Assembly (NCBI GenBank): GCA_013347225.1
Contig: CP054595.1
Location: forward strand, 1 to 64,000
Source of the DNA: Candidatus Accumulibacter similis
Lineage (GTDB): Bacteria > Pseudomonadota > Gammaproteobacteria > Burkholderiales > Rhodocyclaceae
Reading direction: 5' to 3'
DNA: 64,000 bases
Positions 1 to 9,800 of this stretch are shown here, piece by piece (position 1 is the first letter of the stretch; every line of letters starts with the position of its first letter). A program made the position numbers and the translations under genes. Under the pieces are notes generated by a model. That model did no database searches. It saw only the letters and a list, made by a program, of their open reading frames with translations, and was not told where the DNA came from.

Positions 1-1
1 G

Positions 2-46
2 CCGCGCATCGCCGAAGCGATCCGGCGAGAACTCAAGGACGTGTGA
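2..46 (+). CDS. C-terminal end of a phage gene (partial)
   Basis: Only the last 14 codons and the TGA stop lie in the window, giving a charged helical tail (residues IAEAIRRELKDV). It sits 35 bases upstream of the tape-measure start. In tailed phages that slot usually holds a tail assembly chaperone or a small conserved tail protein. The identity is inferred from position only. Confidence 0.4.
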   Translation, partial: PRIAEAIRRELKDV

Positions 47-81
47 GGCAACCTCGAATCTCCCCTACACCGAAAGCCCCC

Positions 82-2595
82 ATGACCAACCGCGCCCAGA
101 TCCTCGTCACCGCCATCGACCAGACGCGTTCGGCCTTCGCGTCGATCCAGGGCAACCTGCGTGCACTCACCGACCACGCTCGCTCGGTGAACGGGCTGCT
201 CGGCACCCTCGGCGTCGCCCTGAGCGGCGCCGGCTTCGTTGCGTTCATCAAGGGCAGCATCGACGCCGCCGACGAACTCGATGAACTGTCGCAGAAGGCC
301 GGCATCAGCGTCGAAGCCCTGTCGACCCTGAAGCTCGCCGCGCAGCACGAGAACGTCGGCGCCGAGGCCTTCGCCACCTCGCTCAAGAGACTCTCGACGG
401 CGATGTTCGAAGCGGCCGCCGGATCGGGCGAGAACCAGCGCCTCTTTGCCGCGCTCGGCATCACCTTCCGCGAGAGCACCGGGGAACTGCGTGCGACCGA
501 CCAGGTGCTGCTCGATCTGGCGACCCGTTTCCAGGCGATGCCGGATGGTCCCGAGAAGTCCGCGCTGGCGGTGAAGCTCTTCGGCAAGGCCGGGACCGAT
601 ATGATCCCGTTCCTCAATCGCGGTGCCGACGGCATTCGGGACCTGACGGCGCAGTTTCGCGAACTCGGCGGCGAGATTTCCGGCGAGACGGCGACCCGGG
701 CGGCCGAGTTCAACGATGACCTGAACCTCCTGCGCGCCGCATTGCAGGGTGTGGCCCACGGCATCGCCGCGAGTGTCCTGCCCGCGCTGGGCGATCTCGC
801 CCGCGGACTCGTCGAGTCGGCGAAGAACGGCGGCAGCTTGCAGGCAATCCTCGACGGCGTCGTTCTGGCCTTGAAGACCCTGGCGCTGGGTGCGGCGGTG
901 ACCGCCAACGGCTTTCTCGCCCTGGGCGAAGCGATGGGGGCGGGTGTGGCCGCCGGCGTCGCGCGACTGAAGGGGAACGTCAGCCAAGCGCAGACGATCC
1001 TCGGCGAACTGGAGACCAGCCTCGCCGCGCGGCGCGACCGGGTGATCCAGTTCCACGACAGGCTCTTCAATCCGAAGCCGGTCGACGCGAAGAAGCCGGA
1101 AGTCAGACCAACCGGGGAATCGATCGCCGGGCGGCTCGCCCGGTCGGCCGGCAGCCCGGATACGAGCGGCGCGCGTCTCGCGCTGATCAAGGCGAACGCC
1201 GAAGCCGAACTCCGCCTCCTGCAGGACAGCCTCAAGCGGGCGCAGGAAGCCTACGACCGCGCCTTCGAGGACCACCTGGTCTCGATCCGTGCGTTTCATG
1301 CAGCCAAGGCGCAGATCGCCCAAGCGGCGATCGATGCCGAGATCGCCGCCAAACAGCAGGAACTCGCCGAGCAGACGAAGGGGACGACCACCGGCAAGGA
1401 CGAGAGTGCTCGTCTGCGCGCGAAGGCCGAAGTGAAGAAGCTCGAGGCCGAGCTGATCGTCCTGAACCGCGAGCGTGCCGACGTCGAGATCGAGAGCGCC
1501 CGCAAGGCGGCCAAGGCCGAAGCCGATCTGGCGAAAGAACTCGCCCAGGTCCGGCAACGCCTGGCCGAGATCCACGGCGGCGCCGGTGGCGAGATCACGC
1601 GCGAGAAGCTGACGCAGGAGTACCAGCCGCTGCTGGACAGGCTTCGTGCGGCGGGAGACCAGGCAGGCGAAGCCGAGGTCAACCGCCTGATCGACGTCGA
1701 GGCGCATCTCGCCGAACTCGGGCGGCTGGAGTCGCAGTTCCAGTCGGTGATGGAGCGGATGCGCATCGCCGAAGCCGAACTCCAGGTGCAACGCGAGGCC
1801 GGCCTGCTCACCGAATCGCAGATGCGGCAGGGCCTCCTGACCCTGCACCAGCAGACCGCGCAGGAGGTCGAGGGTCTGATTCCCCGGATGGAGGCCCTGG
1901 CCCGCGCAACCGGATCCGAGGAGGCGATCAACCGCGTCGCGCGCCTGCGAGTCGAAGTACGGGGACTCGCAACCGAGTCCGACGACGTCGCCCGGCGCAT
2001 CGACGGCGCAATCGAGGACGGCTTCGTGCAACTGTTCGAGTCCATCGGCTCGGGCGCGAAGTCGGCCAAGGAGGCGTTCGCCGATTTTGCGCGCTCGGTC
2101 CTCCTGGCCATTCAGAAGATCGCCGCCCAGAAACTGGTCGAGAGCCTCTTCGGCAGTCTCGGCAAAGGCTCGGGCGGTGCGAGTCTCGGGGGGTTCATCG
2201 CATCCCTCTTCGGCGGCCGTGGTCTTGCGGCCGGTGGCTATGTCACCGGTCCGGGTACCTCCACCTCCGACTCGATCCCGGCGCGCCTGTCGGCCGGCGA
2301 GTATGTGCTCCAGGCCGCCGCTGTGCGAACGATCGGCGTGTCGTTCCTCGACGCGCTGAACGGGATCGCTCGTGGGCCTCGGGTGACCGCAGGCCGCCTG
2401 GCCTTCGCCGAAGGCGGTCTCGTCGAGCAGCTCAAGCCGTCTGCGCCGGCCGGCGCCGCCCAGCCGAGCGTGCGCATCGTGAACGTCGTCGATCCGTCGC
2501 TCGCCCACGATTACCTCAACTCGTCCGCCGGCGAACGGACGCTCCTCAATATTCTCGCCCGCAATGCCGGAGCGGTGAAACAGGTGCTGGCGTAA
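82..2595 (+). CDS. phage tail tape-measure protein
   Basis: An 837-residue protein that would set tail length and help DNA ejection in a long-tailed phage. The N-terminal ~110 residues have the Ala-rich helical start of tape-measure proteins. The centre (about 360-560) is a long charged coiled-coil stretch rich in Ala, Glu, Lys and Arg. Near 650-720 there is the conserved C-terminal pattern (FADFARSVLLAIQKIAAQKL) followed by Gly-rich segments. An upstream GTG at 43 is in frame, but ATG at 82 gives a more natural start. The stop overlaps the next start as TAATG. It opens a block of co-directional tail genes. The family call is firm; the phage type is not. Confidence 0.85.
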   Translation: MTNRAQILVTAIDQTRSAFASIQGNLRALTDHARSVNGLLGTLGVALSGAGFVAFIKGSIDAADELDELSQKAGISVEALSTLKLAAQHENVGAEAFATSLKRLSTAMFEAAAGSGENQRLFAALGITFRESTGELRATDQVLLDLATRFQAMPDGPEKSALAVKLFGKAGTDMIPFLNRGADGIRDLTAQFRELGGEISGETATRAAEFNDDLNLLRAALQGVAHGIAASVLPALGDLARGLVESAKNGGSLQAILDGVVLALKTLALGAAVTANGFLALGEAMGAGVAAGVARLKGNVSQAQTILGELETSLAARRDRVIQFHDRLFNPKPVDAKKPEVRPTGESIAGRLARSAGSPDTSGARLALIKANAEAELRLLQDSLKRAQEAYDRAFEDHLVSIRAFHAAKAQIAQAAIDAEIAAKQQELAEQTKGTTTGKDESARLRAKAEVKKLEAELIVLNRERADVEIESARKAAKAEADLAKELAQVRQRLAEIHGGAGGEITREKLTQEYQPLLDRLRAAGDQAGEAEVNRLIDVEAHLAELGRLESQFQSVMERMRIAEAELQVQREAGLLTESQMRQGLLTLHQQTAQEVEGLIPRMEALARATGSEEAINRVARLRVEVRGLATESDDVARRIDGAIEDGFVQLFESIGSGAKSAKEAFADFARSVLLAIQKIAAQKLVESLFGSLGKGSGGASLGGFIASLFGGRGLAAGGYVTGPGTSTSDSIPARLSAGEYVLQAAAVRTIGVSFLDALNGIARGPRVTAGRLAFAEGGLVEQLKPSAPAGAAQPSVRIVNVVDPSLAHDYLNSSAGERTLLNILARNAGAVKQVLA

Positions 2596-3401
2596 TGGCG
2601 TACGAATCGGGAATCGCGGCCGACCATCGGGATCTGCTGGGCCGCTTCCGGGCTTTCGTCACCGGCCACCCGAGCCTCATCGCCGCCGGCCAGGCGTGGC
2701 AGGAACTGCGCTGGGTGCAGCAGGCGTCGACGCAGGAGCTGATCCTGAAGGCGCCGGGTCTCGCCGGCACGGACGCGATCTACGCCGGGCTGTTCTCGCA
2801 GGAAACGGCCGCCTCGGATCTCTATCAGTGGCAGGTGCTCGGCTACACCGGCTATCTCTCCGGCGCGAACTTCACCGGCCAGCCGGGGCTGAGCCCGGCG
2901 CATTACCTGTCGCTGTGGAACAGCCCGATGAGCTACTGGCTGGTCGCCAACGGCCGGCGGGCGATCCTCGCGGTGAAGGTGAGCAGCCGCTACATGCTGA
3001 TGCACCTGGGCTTCCTGACGCCCTATGCGACGCCGGGGCAGTTTCCTTACCCGTTCTTCGTCTCCGGCACCGACAACTACTACTTCGGCGGGCGCCGCTG
3101 GTCGGAAGTCTCGACCATCTGGAATGGCCAGATGCGCAACCTCGCCGGGGTGTGGGCGACGCCGTCGCGCTACCCGGCGGGGCAGACGTACAAACACTCG
3201 CCGGGCGCCATCTATCCGCTGACCAGTCTGGTGCTCTACGACGCCACGGCGATCTATGGCGAGATCGACGGGCTGTTTCACGTCTCGGGTTTCGGCAATG
3301 CCTCGGAGAACCTCGTCACCGTCGACGGGGTGAACCATCTGGTGCTGCAGGACGTCGCGTCGACCGGCATCGGCAACTACGTCGCGTTGCGCCTGCAGTA
3401 A
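2595..3401 (+). CDS. phage tail-associated protein, unknown function
   Basis: A 268-residue protein whose ATG overlaps the stop of the tape-measure gene by one base, implying translational coupling. It is rich in Trp, Tyr and Gly (for example WQELRWVQQ and YYFGGRRWSEV), as in beta-rich virion or receptor-contact proteins. There is no signal peptide or membrane segment. It shares its general style with the next gene, and both lie between the tape measure and the tail-tip genes, so a minor structural role is likely. I do not recognise a named family. Confidence 0.65.
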   Translation: MAYESGIAADHRDLLGRFRAFVTGHPSLIAAGQAWQELRWVQQASTQELILKAPGLAGTDAIYAGLFSQETAASDLYQWQVLGYTGYLSGANFTGQPGLSPAHYLSLWNSPMSYWLVANGRRAILAVKVSSRYMLMHLGFLTPYATPGQFPYPFFVSGTDNYYFGGRRWSEVSTIWNGQMRNLAGVWATPSRYPAGQTYKHSPGAIYPLTSLVLYDATAIYGEIDGLFHVSGFGNASENLVTVDGVNHLVLQDVASTGIGNYVALRLQ

Positions 3402-3432
3402 ACAAACACCTCCCCGCTTCCTGGACGACCAC

Positions 3433-4233
3433 ATGACTTACGCCACCGGCGTCGCCTCGACCGCCAATCAATTGCTGGATGCGATCCACGGCTTCGCCGG
3501 GGCGAACGGCTGGACCGTCAACGCCTACGCCGCCGAAGGGGCCGGCTACCGTCTGCACGTGAACCGGGGTGCCGTCTGGGCGGACTTCTCGACCGCTTAC
3601 GCGCCAGCCAGCTACGCCCTCGCGCTCAAAGGCTCGACCGGATACAGCAGCGCACGCGCCTGGGACAGCCAAACCGACGCGATTCCCTACCCGCTGACCT
3701 GCCCGGTGAACGTCGGCACGCAGAGTGCCTCGCTCTTTCCGTGTACCTGGCATCTCGTTGCGCAGACGAATCCGGACCTCCTGGCCGGGGTGTTCGTCTC
3801 TCCGGCGCAGGCCAATACGCACTTCGCGGTGGGCCAGCTGATCCAGACCGGCCTCTACGACAGCGGCGCGTTCTACGGTGGCCACCAGTTCTGGGCGCCA
3901 GCGGTTTCCAACTACTACGCGCACCAACTCGCGCTGCGCGCCGAGGTGGATGGCTACCGATGGCTCGGCGCCGGCGGCTCGGTCCCGCTCTGGCGCGATG
4001 GCCCACCCGAGACGACGAACCAGTTCAACGGCCTCGCTCCGCTGATGCCGATCCGGGTGATGGTGCAGTCGGGGGGCTATGGCGTGCTGCTCGGATTCCT
4101 GCCGCACCTGCGTTGTGTCCACATGCAGCACTTCAACAATGGCGATACGGTGACGATCGGCGCCGACGAGTGGATGGTGTTCTTCCGCAGCGACCGGGCG
4201 GCGGGAGGCGTCGGGCTGGCCCTTCGGAAGTGA
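3433..4233 (+). CDS. phage tail-associated protein, unknown function
   Basis: A 266-residue protein starting with ATG 31 bases after the previous stop. It opens with a helical segment (TANQLLDAIHGFAGANGWTV) and continues as an aromatic, Gly-rich, probably beta-structured chain. Aromatic spacing and size resemble the preceding gene, so the two may be distant duplicates or partners in the tail tip. The start of the next gene follows after three bases. Function is inferred only from position inside the tail operon. Confidence 0.65.
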   Translation: MTYATGVASTANQLLDAIHGFAGANGWTVNAYAAEGAGYRLHVNRGAVWADFSTAYAPASYALALKGSTGYSSARAWDSQTDAIPYPLTCPVNVGTQSASLFPCTWHLVAQTNPDLLAGVFVSPAQANTHFAVGQLIQTGLYDSGAFYGGHQFWAPAVSNYYAHQLALRAEVDGYRWLGAGGSVPLWRDGPPETTNQFNGLAPLMPIRVMVQSGGYGVLLGFLPHLRCVHMQHFNNGDTVTIGADEWMVFFRSDRAAGGVGLALRK

Positions 4234-4236
4234 GCG

Positions 4237-5919
4237 ATGGCGACTCTCATCGGCGTGACGGGCCTTGCCGTCCTCCACTTGGCGGGTCACCACACGGTCT
4301 CGGCCAACCTACAGACAGTCGGCTTGGCGGGCGTCCCGTCGATCGTCGGGCTGGATCGTGCCGGGATCCGGAGCTTCACCTGGCCGGGCGTGCTGCCGCG
4401 CGCGGGTTTGACGGGAGCGGCTGACCGGAGCTTCCGCGACGACTGGTATCACCGCATCCACGTGCTGCCGGCGGCGATCGACTTCGGCAACCTCGTGAGC
4501 CCGGTGAGCCAGGCCGTCGAGGTCTGGAATGCGTTTCTGTCACCGGTCAGCCTGACCGCGATCGAGGAGACCGGCGCCGATGGCGTTTCGCTGAGCGGAC
4601 AGTCGCCACCGCCGCTGGTCTATGGCGGGCTGGCGTCGCGCGTCCATACCGTGGCGGCGTCGACGCTGGGAAGCCCGGTCCTGTCGGCACACTACGTCTT
4701 GCGCTTCAGCAACGGGGCGAGCTCGGCACTCACCGTGACCGGCCGCCGCGTCGTGGTCTTGGGCTTCGCCCCGAACTGGGCGGGCGGCATTACCGAGCGG
4801 CTGGCGTGGCTGACCGACGTGCTGGAGTCCTACGACGGCAGCGAGCAGCGCATCCGGTTGCGCAGCGTTCCCCGTCGCAGCTTCGAGTTCCAGCTCGATC
4901 TCGCCGGGCAGGGCGTGCGGGTGCTGGAGACGCTCCTGCACGCCTGGGGAGCCCGGGTCTTTGCCGTGCCGGTGTGGACCGACCGCACGGTGCTCACCGC
5001 CCCGCTGTCGGCGGGCGCGGCGGCGGTCCGTGTGTCCGATGCGGCGCATGCCGACTACCATGCCGGCGGCCTGGTCGCGTTCTGGTCGGACAACCTGCAC
5101 CACGAGGTCGCCGAGATTCTGTCGCTGGCTGGCAACGCGCTGACCCTGAAGCAGCCGCTTTCGCGCGGTTGGCCGGCGGGAACCCGCGTCTTCCCGGCGC
5201 GCTTCGCCCGCATCGATGGCGACGCCGTCGTCGCGCACCCGACCGATGCGCTAGCCAGCGCGCGGGTGCGCTTGGAGATCGAGGACCCGAGCCCCGTGCC
5301 GGCGATCGATGGCCCGAGCGCTTACCGGGGGTATCGCGTGCTGGAGTGGCGTCCGAACCGGATCGAGGACCGCACCGACACCTGGCGTCGCAAGCTCGCC
5401 GTCCTCGACTACGGCACCGGGCCGGTGAACATTGACGATCTCAGCGGCCACCCGGTGGTGGGCAAGCGGCTGCGGTTCACATTCGGCAATCGCGCGACGA
5501 TCCAGGCCTTCCGCGCCTGGTTGCACGCGCGCCAGGGACGGGCGGTGCCGTTCTGGCTGTCTTCGGGGCAGTCGGATGTCGAGGTGACCCGGCCGATCCA
5601 CGCGGCCGACCAGCACCTGGCGGTGAAGAACATCGGTTACGCGCGCTACCTCGCGAGTCCGACGATCCGGCGCGACGTGGCGATTCGGGTCGCCGGCGGC
5701 GCGGTCCATCACCGGCGGATCACCGGCGCAACCGAGATCTCCGAAGACGAGGAACTGCTGATGCTCGATTCGACGCTGGGGGTCACCATTCCGCTGGCCC
5801 GGGTGCTGCAGGTATCGTTTCTCGACCTCGTGCGGCTCGAGGCCGACGCGCAGGAATTCTTCTGGGAGACGGACGGGATCGTCCAGGCCGTGCTGGAAGT
5901 CCGGACGGTCCAGGAGTGA
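4237..5919 (+). CDS. phage minor tail protein (560 aa)
   Basis: A 560-residue protein in the slot between the tape measure and the BR0599-type protein. Its C-terminal third carries a pattern seen in tail proteins of this gene order (FRAWLHARQGRAVPFWL, near residue 425-440) and a conserved end VRTVQE. The rest is mixed beta-strand sequence without membrane segments. It is probably a baseplate or tail-tip subunit. It lies three bases after the previous gene and four before the next. Confidence 0.65.
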   Translation: MATLIGVTGLAVLHLAGHHTVSANLQTVGLAGVPSIVGLDRAGIRSFTWPGVLPRAGLTGAADRSFRDDWYHRIHVLPAAIDFGNLVSPVSQAVEVWNAFLSPVSLTAIEETGADGVSLSGQSPPPLVYGGLASRVHTVAASTLGSPVLSAHYVLRFSNGASSALTVTGRRVVVLGFAPNWAGGITERLAWLTDVLESYDGSEQRIRLRSVPRRSFEFQLDLAGQGVRVLETLLHAWGARVFAVPVWTDRTVLTAPLSAGAAAVRVSDAAHADYHAGGLVAFWSDNLHHEVAEILSLAGNALTLKQPLSRGWPAGTRVFPARFARIDGDAVVAHPTDALASARVRLEIEDPSPVPAIDGPSAYRGYRVLEWRPNRIEDRTDTWRRKLAVLDYGTGPVNIDDLSGHPVVGKRLRFTFGNRATIQAFRAWLHARQGRAVPFWLSSGQSDVEVTRPIHAADQHLAVKNIGYARYLASPTIRRDVAIRVAGGAVHHRRITGATEISEDEELLMLDSTLGVTIPLARVLQVSFLDLVRLEADAQEFFWETDGIVQAVLEVRTVQE

Positions 5920-5923
5920 GGCC

Positions 5924-6721
5924 ATGAGCTATACGACCGTGGAGCAGTCGGTGGCGGATGGGAGCCCGATCGAGCTGTACCGCTTCGCGCAGGGAACCCG
6001 CCACTGGTGCTACACCTCGAGCCAGCTGCCGGTGGACCATCTGTCGGAAACCTATGCGCCGCGGACGCTGACCCGCGGGGCGATCGAGCAGGCGAACGAG
6101 ATCCACCGAAACGGCCTCGAGATCACGCTGCCCCGCGACGATCCGTTGGGAACGCTGTTCCTTGCCGCGCCGCCCGAGGGGATCGTCAGCGTCACGATCT
6201 ATCGCCGGCATCGGGCCGACCCGGAGTTCATCACCTACTGGAAAGGCCGGGTCAGTGCGGCGCGCTTCTCGGGCGCGACGGTACAGCTGAAATGCGAGCC
6301 GATCGCCACGTCGTTGAAGCGGGTCGGTCTGCGCGCGCGCTATCAGCTGCTCTGTCGGCACGTGCTGTACTCGCCGAGCTGCGGGGCGCTGCGCGAGCGG
6401 TTTCGGGTCGATGGGATCGTCTCCAGCCTCGGCGGCACGCAGCTGACGGTTGCGGCGGCGGCCACCGCGGCTGACGGGTATTTCACGGCCGGGATGCTTT
6501 CGGCAGGCGTGGGGTTGCGCATGATCACGGCGCACAGCGGGTCGAGCTTGACGCTCGCCGCGCCCTTGATCGGCCTCGCGGTCGGTGATGCGGTCTCGCT
6601 GTTGGCCGGCTGCGATCACTCGCTGGGGCAGTGCGCGAGTCGCTTCGACAACCTCGACCAGTTCGGCGGTTTCCCGTTCATCCCGGTGAAGAACCCCTTC
6701 ACCGGCGACGCGATCGTCTGA
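5924..6721 (+). CDS. phage BR0599-family (DUF2163-like) tail protein
   Basis: A 265-residue protein that matches the BR0599 / DUF2163 type of phage tail protein. The N-terminus (SYTTVEQSVADGSPIELYRF) is characteristic, and so is the cysteine-bearing segment near residues 140-160 (LLCRHVLYSPSCGALRERF), where a tail-tip protein of the lambda gpL type carries a metal-binding cluster. Two further cysteines at the end (LLAGCDHSLGQCASRF) fit a four-Cys site. This suggests a metal- or Fe-S-bearing tail-tip hub protein. The metal site is inferred from the family. Confidence 0.8.
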   Translation: MSYTTVEQSVADGSPIELYRFAQGTRHWCYTSSQLPVDHLSETYAPRTLTRGAIEQANEIHRNGLEITLPRDDPLGTLFLAAPPEGIVSVTIYRRHRADPEFITYWKGRVSAARFSGATVQLKCEPIATSLKRVGLRARYQLLCRHVLYSPSCGALRERFRVDGIVSSLGGTQLTVAAAATAADGYFTAGMLSAGVGLRMITAHSGSSLTLAAPLIGLAVGDAVSLLAGCDHSLGQCASRFDNLDQFGGFPFIPVKNPFTGDAIV

Positions 6722-6733
6722 TCGGAGTCGACC

Positions 6734-6976
6734 ATGTGGCAACAGATCCTCGTCTGGGTCGTCACGACCGTCCTCTCGGCGCTCCTGGCGCCGCGGCCGA
6801 AAGCGCCGGAGAACGCGCAACCCGGCCAGATTGGTGACAAAGATGTGCCGATCGCTTCGCAGGACGCGCCGATCCCGGTGCTCTTCGGCACCCGTCTGCT
6901 GTCCGGGCCGAACGTCGTCTGGTATGGCGACGTCCAGGTGCGGGCGATTCGCAAGTCGTCGGGAGGAAAGAAGTGA
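6734..6976 (+). CDS. small phage tail protein
   Basis: An 80-residue protein with an N-terminal hydrophobic helix (QQILVWVVTTVLSALLAPRP) and a short conserved part ending PIPVLFGTRLLSGPNVVWYGDV. The latter motif is also the style of the start of tail-tip and host-specificity proteins. It overlaps the following GTG start by four bases (GTGA). It probably helps assembly of the tail tip, but this is positional inference. Confidence 0.6.
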   Translation: MWQQILVWVVTTVLSALLAPRPKAPENAQPGQIGDKDVPIASQDAPIPVLFGTRLLSGPNVVWYGDVQVRAIRKSSGGKK

Positions 6977-7182
6977 GCACTCGGGTGACGGTCGCGCACG
7001 CGCGGGAGTTGGGTTACTGCGTCAAGGGCGTTCGCCGCTGGTTCGACGGCCGGGAGCGGAGCTGGGAGGCGTTCGTCGAGCACGGCGTTGACAGCGACTG
7101 GCTGCGCGCGACCGGTGATGCGATGGCGATCCGCCTCGCGGATCTGGCCGAGGGTGGGATTGGGGCGGAGGACGATCGATGA
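6973..7182 (+). CDS. small phage protein (69 aa)
   Basis: A 69-residue protein starting with GTG inside the stop of the previous gene and ending inside the ATG of the next (ATGA), so it is held in a coupled three-gene chain. It has the form of the short conserved tail-module protein with a Cys-x-Lys-Gly turn (YCVKGVRRWFD) and a helix (WEAFVEHGVDSDWL). The exact task is unknown. Confidence 0.6.
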   Translation: MSTRVTVAHARELGYCVKGVRRWFDGRERSWEAFVEHGVDSDWLRATGDAMAIRLADLAEGGIGAEDDR

Positions 7183-9383
7183 GCCGGGGGGGTGGCAAGG
7201 GCAAGCAGAGCTATACGGTCGGCTACTGGTATGGGCTCGGGGCGCATCTCGCGCTCTGTCACGGTCCCGTCGACGCGCTGACCGAGATCCGCGTCGGCGA
7301 ACGGGTGGCGTGGTCGGGGAACGTCACGGCGAGCACGACGATTCAGATCGACAACCCCACGCTCTTCGGTGGCGAGGAGCGCGAGGGCGGCGTGCTGGGC
7401 CCCGTCGACGTCCTGATGGGTGAGGCCAGCCAGGAGCGGAACGCTTATCTGAAGGGCGTTCTCGGCAGCACGATTCCGGCCTTCCGCGGCGTCTTCTCGC
7501 TGGTTCTGAAACGGGTGTGGGTGGCGGCGATGAACCCGTACATCAAGCCGTGGTCGGTGCGCGCGAAACGGATCCCGCGGGCGTGGAACAGCGGGACTGC
7601 CGAGATCGACGGCGACGCCAATCCGGCGCACATCATTCGCGAGTGCCTGACGAATGGCGATTGGGGCATGGGGTATCCCGAGAGCGACCTCGACGACGCG
7701 AGTTTTACGCGAGCGGCCGCGACGCTCTACGGCGAGGGCTTCGGTCTGTCGCTGCTGTGGAGCCGCGAGGAGACGATCGAATCCTTCGTGCTGGCGATCC
7801 TGAAGCACATCGACGGGGTGCTGTACGTCCATCCGCGCAGCGGGCTGTTCACCCTGCGGCTTGCCCGAGCGGACTACACGCTCGCCAATCAGGCGGGCTT
7901 CGATCCGTCCAACATCCTGCGCCTCGAAGAATTCTCGCGGCCGTCGTGGGGCGAAGTGACCAACCAGGTGACGGTGATCTACCGCGATCGCGAAACGGAC
8001 AAGGACACCTCGGTGACGGTGCAGGATCTCGCCGGGGTGCAGATGACCGGCAGCGTGGTGGCGACCAGCGTGAACTTCCCCGGCATCTCGAAGGCCGAGC
8101 TGGCGAACCGGGTCGCGATGCGCGAACTGAAGCAGTTGTCGTCGGGACTCGCGAAGGGCGTCTTCGTCGCCAATCGCCAGGCATCGCTTTTGAACATCGG
8201 TGATGTGATCCGCTTTGCGTGGCCGCCCTACGGCATCACCGAGATCGCGATGCGGGTAGCGCGACTCTCCTATGGCGAGCTCGCCGACGGGGCGGTGCGA
8301 GTCGAGTGCGTGCAGGACGTCTTCGGCTTGCCGCAGTCGGTCTATGCCGTGCCGCCGCCGACCGGCTGGGTCGAGCCGGTCAGCATGCCCCGGGCGTGCC
8401 CGGTGCAGATGCTCTACGAGGTGCCGTACTGGTCGGTGATCGCGGATTTCACCGGTGAGTCGCAGAGCCTGATCGCCGACATCGGGGAACTCGACGGGCT
8501 GGTGGCGGCCTGCGGGGCGCGGTCGAACTCGGACGCCTACGGCTTCGAGGCCCAGGCGTATCAAGCCGGGGCGTTTCAGTCGAAGGGCTTCGGGACCTTC
8601 ACGCCGACGGCGGTGCTGACCGAGTCCTTGCCGCTATCGGCCGCCAACACCACGGTGGGGATCGCCGGCGGGATCGACCTCGAGGAGGTAGAGCCGAACA
8701 CGCTGGCGGTGGTCGACGGCGAGTGGGTGCAGGTGACGGCCGTCAACCTCGTCGCGCAGACGGTGACGCTGGAGCGCGGCCTGCTCGACACCGTGCCGGT
8801 GGCGCATGCGTTAGGGGCTCGCCTGTGGTTCGTCGACGGTTGGCGGTTCTATCTGACGCCGGAGTATGTGCAGAACGAGGTCGCTCGCGTGAAACTCTTG
8901 CCGCGGACGCCGAAAGGGACCTTGCCGGAGGCCGCAGCGACCGAGTTGAACCTGACGCTGGCCAAGCGCTTCATTCGCCCGTACTGCCCGGGCAACGTGC
9001 GGGTGAACGGGCTGCACTATCCGCGCGTGATCAGCGGCGAACTCTCGATCTCGTGGGCCACCCGCAATCGCCAGAGCCAGACCGCCTACCTGGTGCTTCA
9101 GACCGAGGGCTCGATCACGCCCGAGGCGGGGCAGACGACGACTGTGCGCCTGTTCAACGAAAAGGGCGTGCTCGTCAGGACACTCGCCGGGCTGACCGGG
9201 ACCGGTGTCAACTGGACGGTCGCGGAGGAGGCTGCGGAATCGGGACTTTCGCGCATCAACGGTCGGGTTCGCATCGAGATCGAGTCCGAGCGCGGCGGGC
9301 ACATCTCGTGGCAGAAGCAGATCGTCGAGTTCGACCGGGCGGGCTACGGACTCAACTACGGCAAATACTACGGAGGCATCTGA
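7179..9383 (+). CDS. phage tail tip / central fibre protein
   Basis: A 734-residue protein, the largest after the tape measure. The first ~130 residues (SYTVGYWYGLGAHLALCHGPVDAL, then IRVGERVAW) resemble the N-terminus of tail-tip proteins that follow BR0599-like genes. The middle is mixed beta sequence, and the C-terminal ~130 residues look like a fibronectin-like or other beta domain. It probably forms the tip that contacts the host. Its ATG overlaps the upstream stop, and its stop shares a base with the next start (TGATG). Confidence 0.75.
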   Translation: MSRGGGKGKQSYTVGYWYGLGAHLALCHGPVDALTEIRVGERVAWSGNVTASTTIQIDNPTLFGGEEREGGVLGPVDVLMGEASQERNAYLKGVLGSTIPAFRGVFSLVLKRVWVAAMNPYIKPWSVRAKRIPRAWNSGTAEIDGDANPAHIIRECLTNGDWGMGYPESDLDDASFTRAAATLYGEGFGLSLLWSREETIESFVLAILKHIDGVLYVHPRSGLFTLRLARADYTLANQAGFDPSNILRLEEFSRPSWGEVTNQVTVIYRDRETDKDTSVTVQDLAGVQMTGSVVATSVNFPGISKAELANRVAMRELKQLSSGLAKGVFVANRQASLLNIGDVIRFAWPPYGITEIAMRVARLSYGELADGAVRVECVQDVFGLPQSVYAVPPPTGWVEPVSMPRACPVQMLYEVPYWSVIADFTGESQSLIADIGELDGLVAACGARSNSDAYGFEAQAYQAGAFQSKGFGTFTPTAVLTESLPLSAANTTVGIAGGIDLEEVEPNTLAVVDGEWVQVTAVNLVAQTVTLERGLLDTVPVAHALGARLWFVDGWRFYLTPEYVQNEVARVKLLPRTPKGTLPEAAATELNLTLAKRFIRPYCPGNVRVNGLHYPRVISGELSISWATRNRQSQTAYLVLQTEGSITPEAGQTTTVRLFNEKGVLVRTLAGLTGTGVNWTVAEEAAESGLSRINGRVRIEIESERGGHISWQKQIVEFDRAGYGLNYGKYYGGI

Positions 9384-9733
9384 TGGCGACTGTGGATCCG
9401 AATCTGGGGCTCACCTATGGCTGGACGCTCGGCGAGTCGGGCTGGAAGGACGGCATGGACGCCAATCTCCGGCGACTTGGTGCGGTGGTGGGGCTGTCGG
9501 TGAAAGACCGGGATCTCGGCACGCCGCCGGCGAGCCCAAGCGATGGTGACCGCTACCTGATCCCGGCGGGAGCGACCGGTGCATGGTCGGGGCGCAGCGG
9601 CCAGATTGCGGTGCGCATTGGCGGAGCCTGGGAGTTCCACGAACCCAAGGTCGGTTGGCTGTGCTTCATCGAGGACGAGGCCGTGCTCTCAGTGTACAAG
9701 GCGGCCGGTTGGAGTGCCGGCATCGCGGTCTGA
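9383..9733 (+). CDS. DUF2793 domain protein
   Basis: A 116-residue protein with the DUF2793 pattern. It starts with a short PNLGLTYGW segment. The body contains PPASPSDGDRYLIPAGATGAW and GQIAVRIGGAWEFHEPKVGW, ending in VYKAAGWSAGI. This domain is found at the ends of phage tail or fibre modules and probably decorates the tail tip. The start overlaps the stop of the tail-tip gene by one base. Confidence 0.8.
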   Translation: MATVDPNLGLTYGWTLGESGWKDGMDANLRRLGAVVGLSVKDRDLGTPPASPSDGDRYLIPAGATGAWSGRSGQIAVRIGGAWEFHEPKVGWLCFIEDEAVLSVYKAAGWSAGIAV

Positions 9734-9756
9734 GCGCTCGCGACTAGTAAACCGTG

Positions 9757-9786
9757 GAAGCCGCCCATGCGGCCGGCTTCTTCTCT
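9757..9786 (+). terminator. hairpin after the tail genes, terminator-like
   Basis: GAAGCCG at 9757-9763 pairs with CGGCTTC at 9774-9780, followed by TTCTCT. The T-run is weak, but similar short hairpins close phage structural operons. It lies between DUF2793 and DUF6127. Confidence 0.45.
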
Positions 9787-9800
9787 CTGGAGGACAAGAC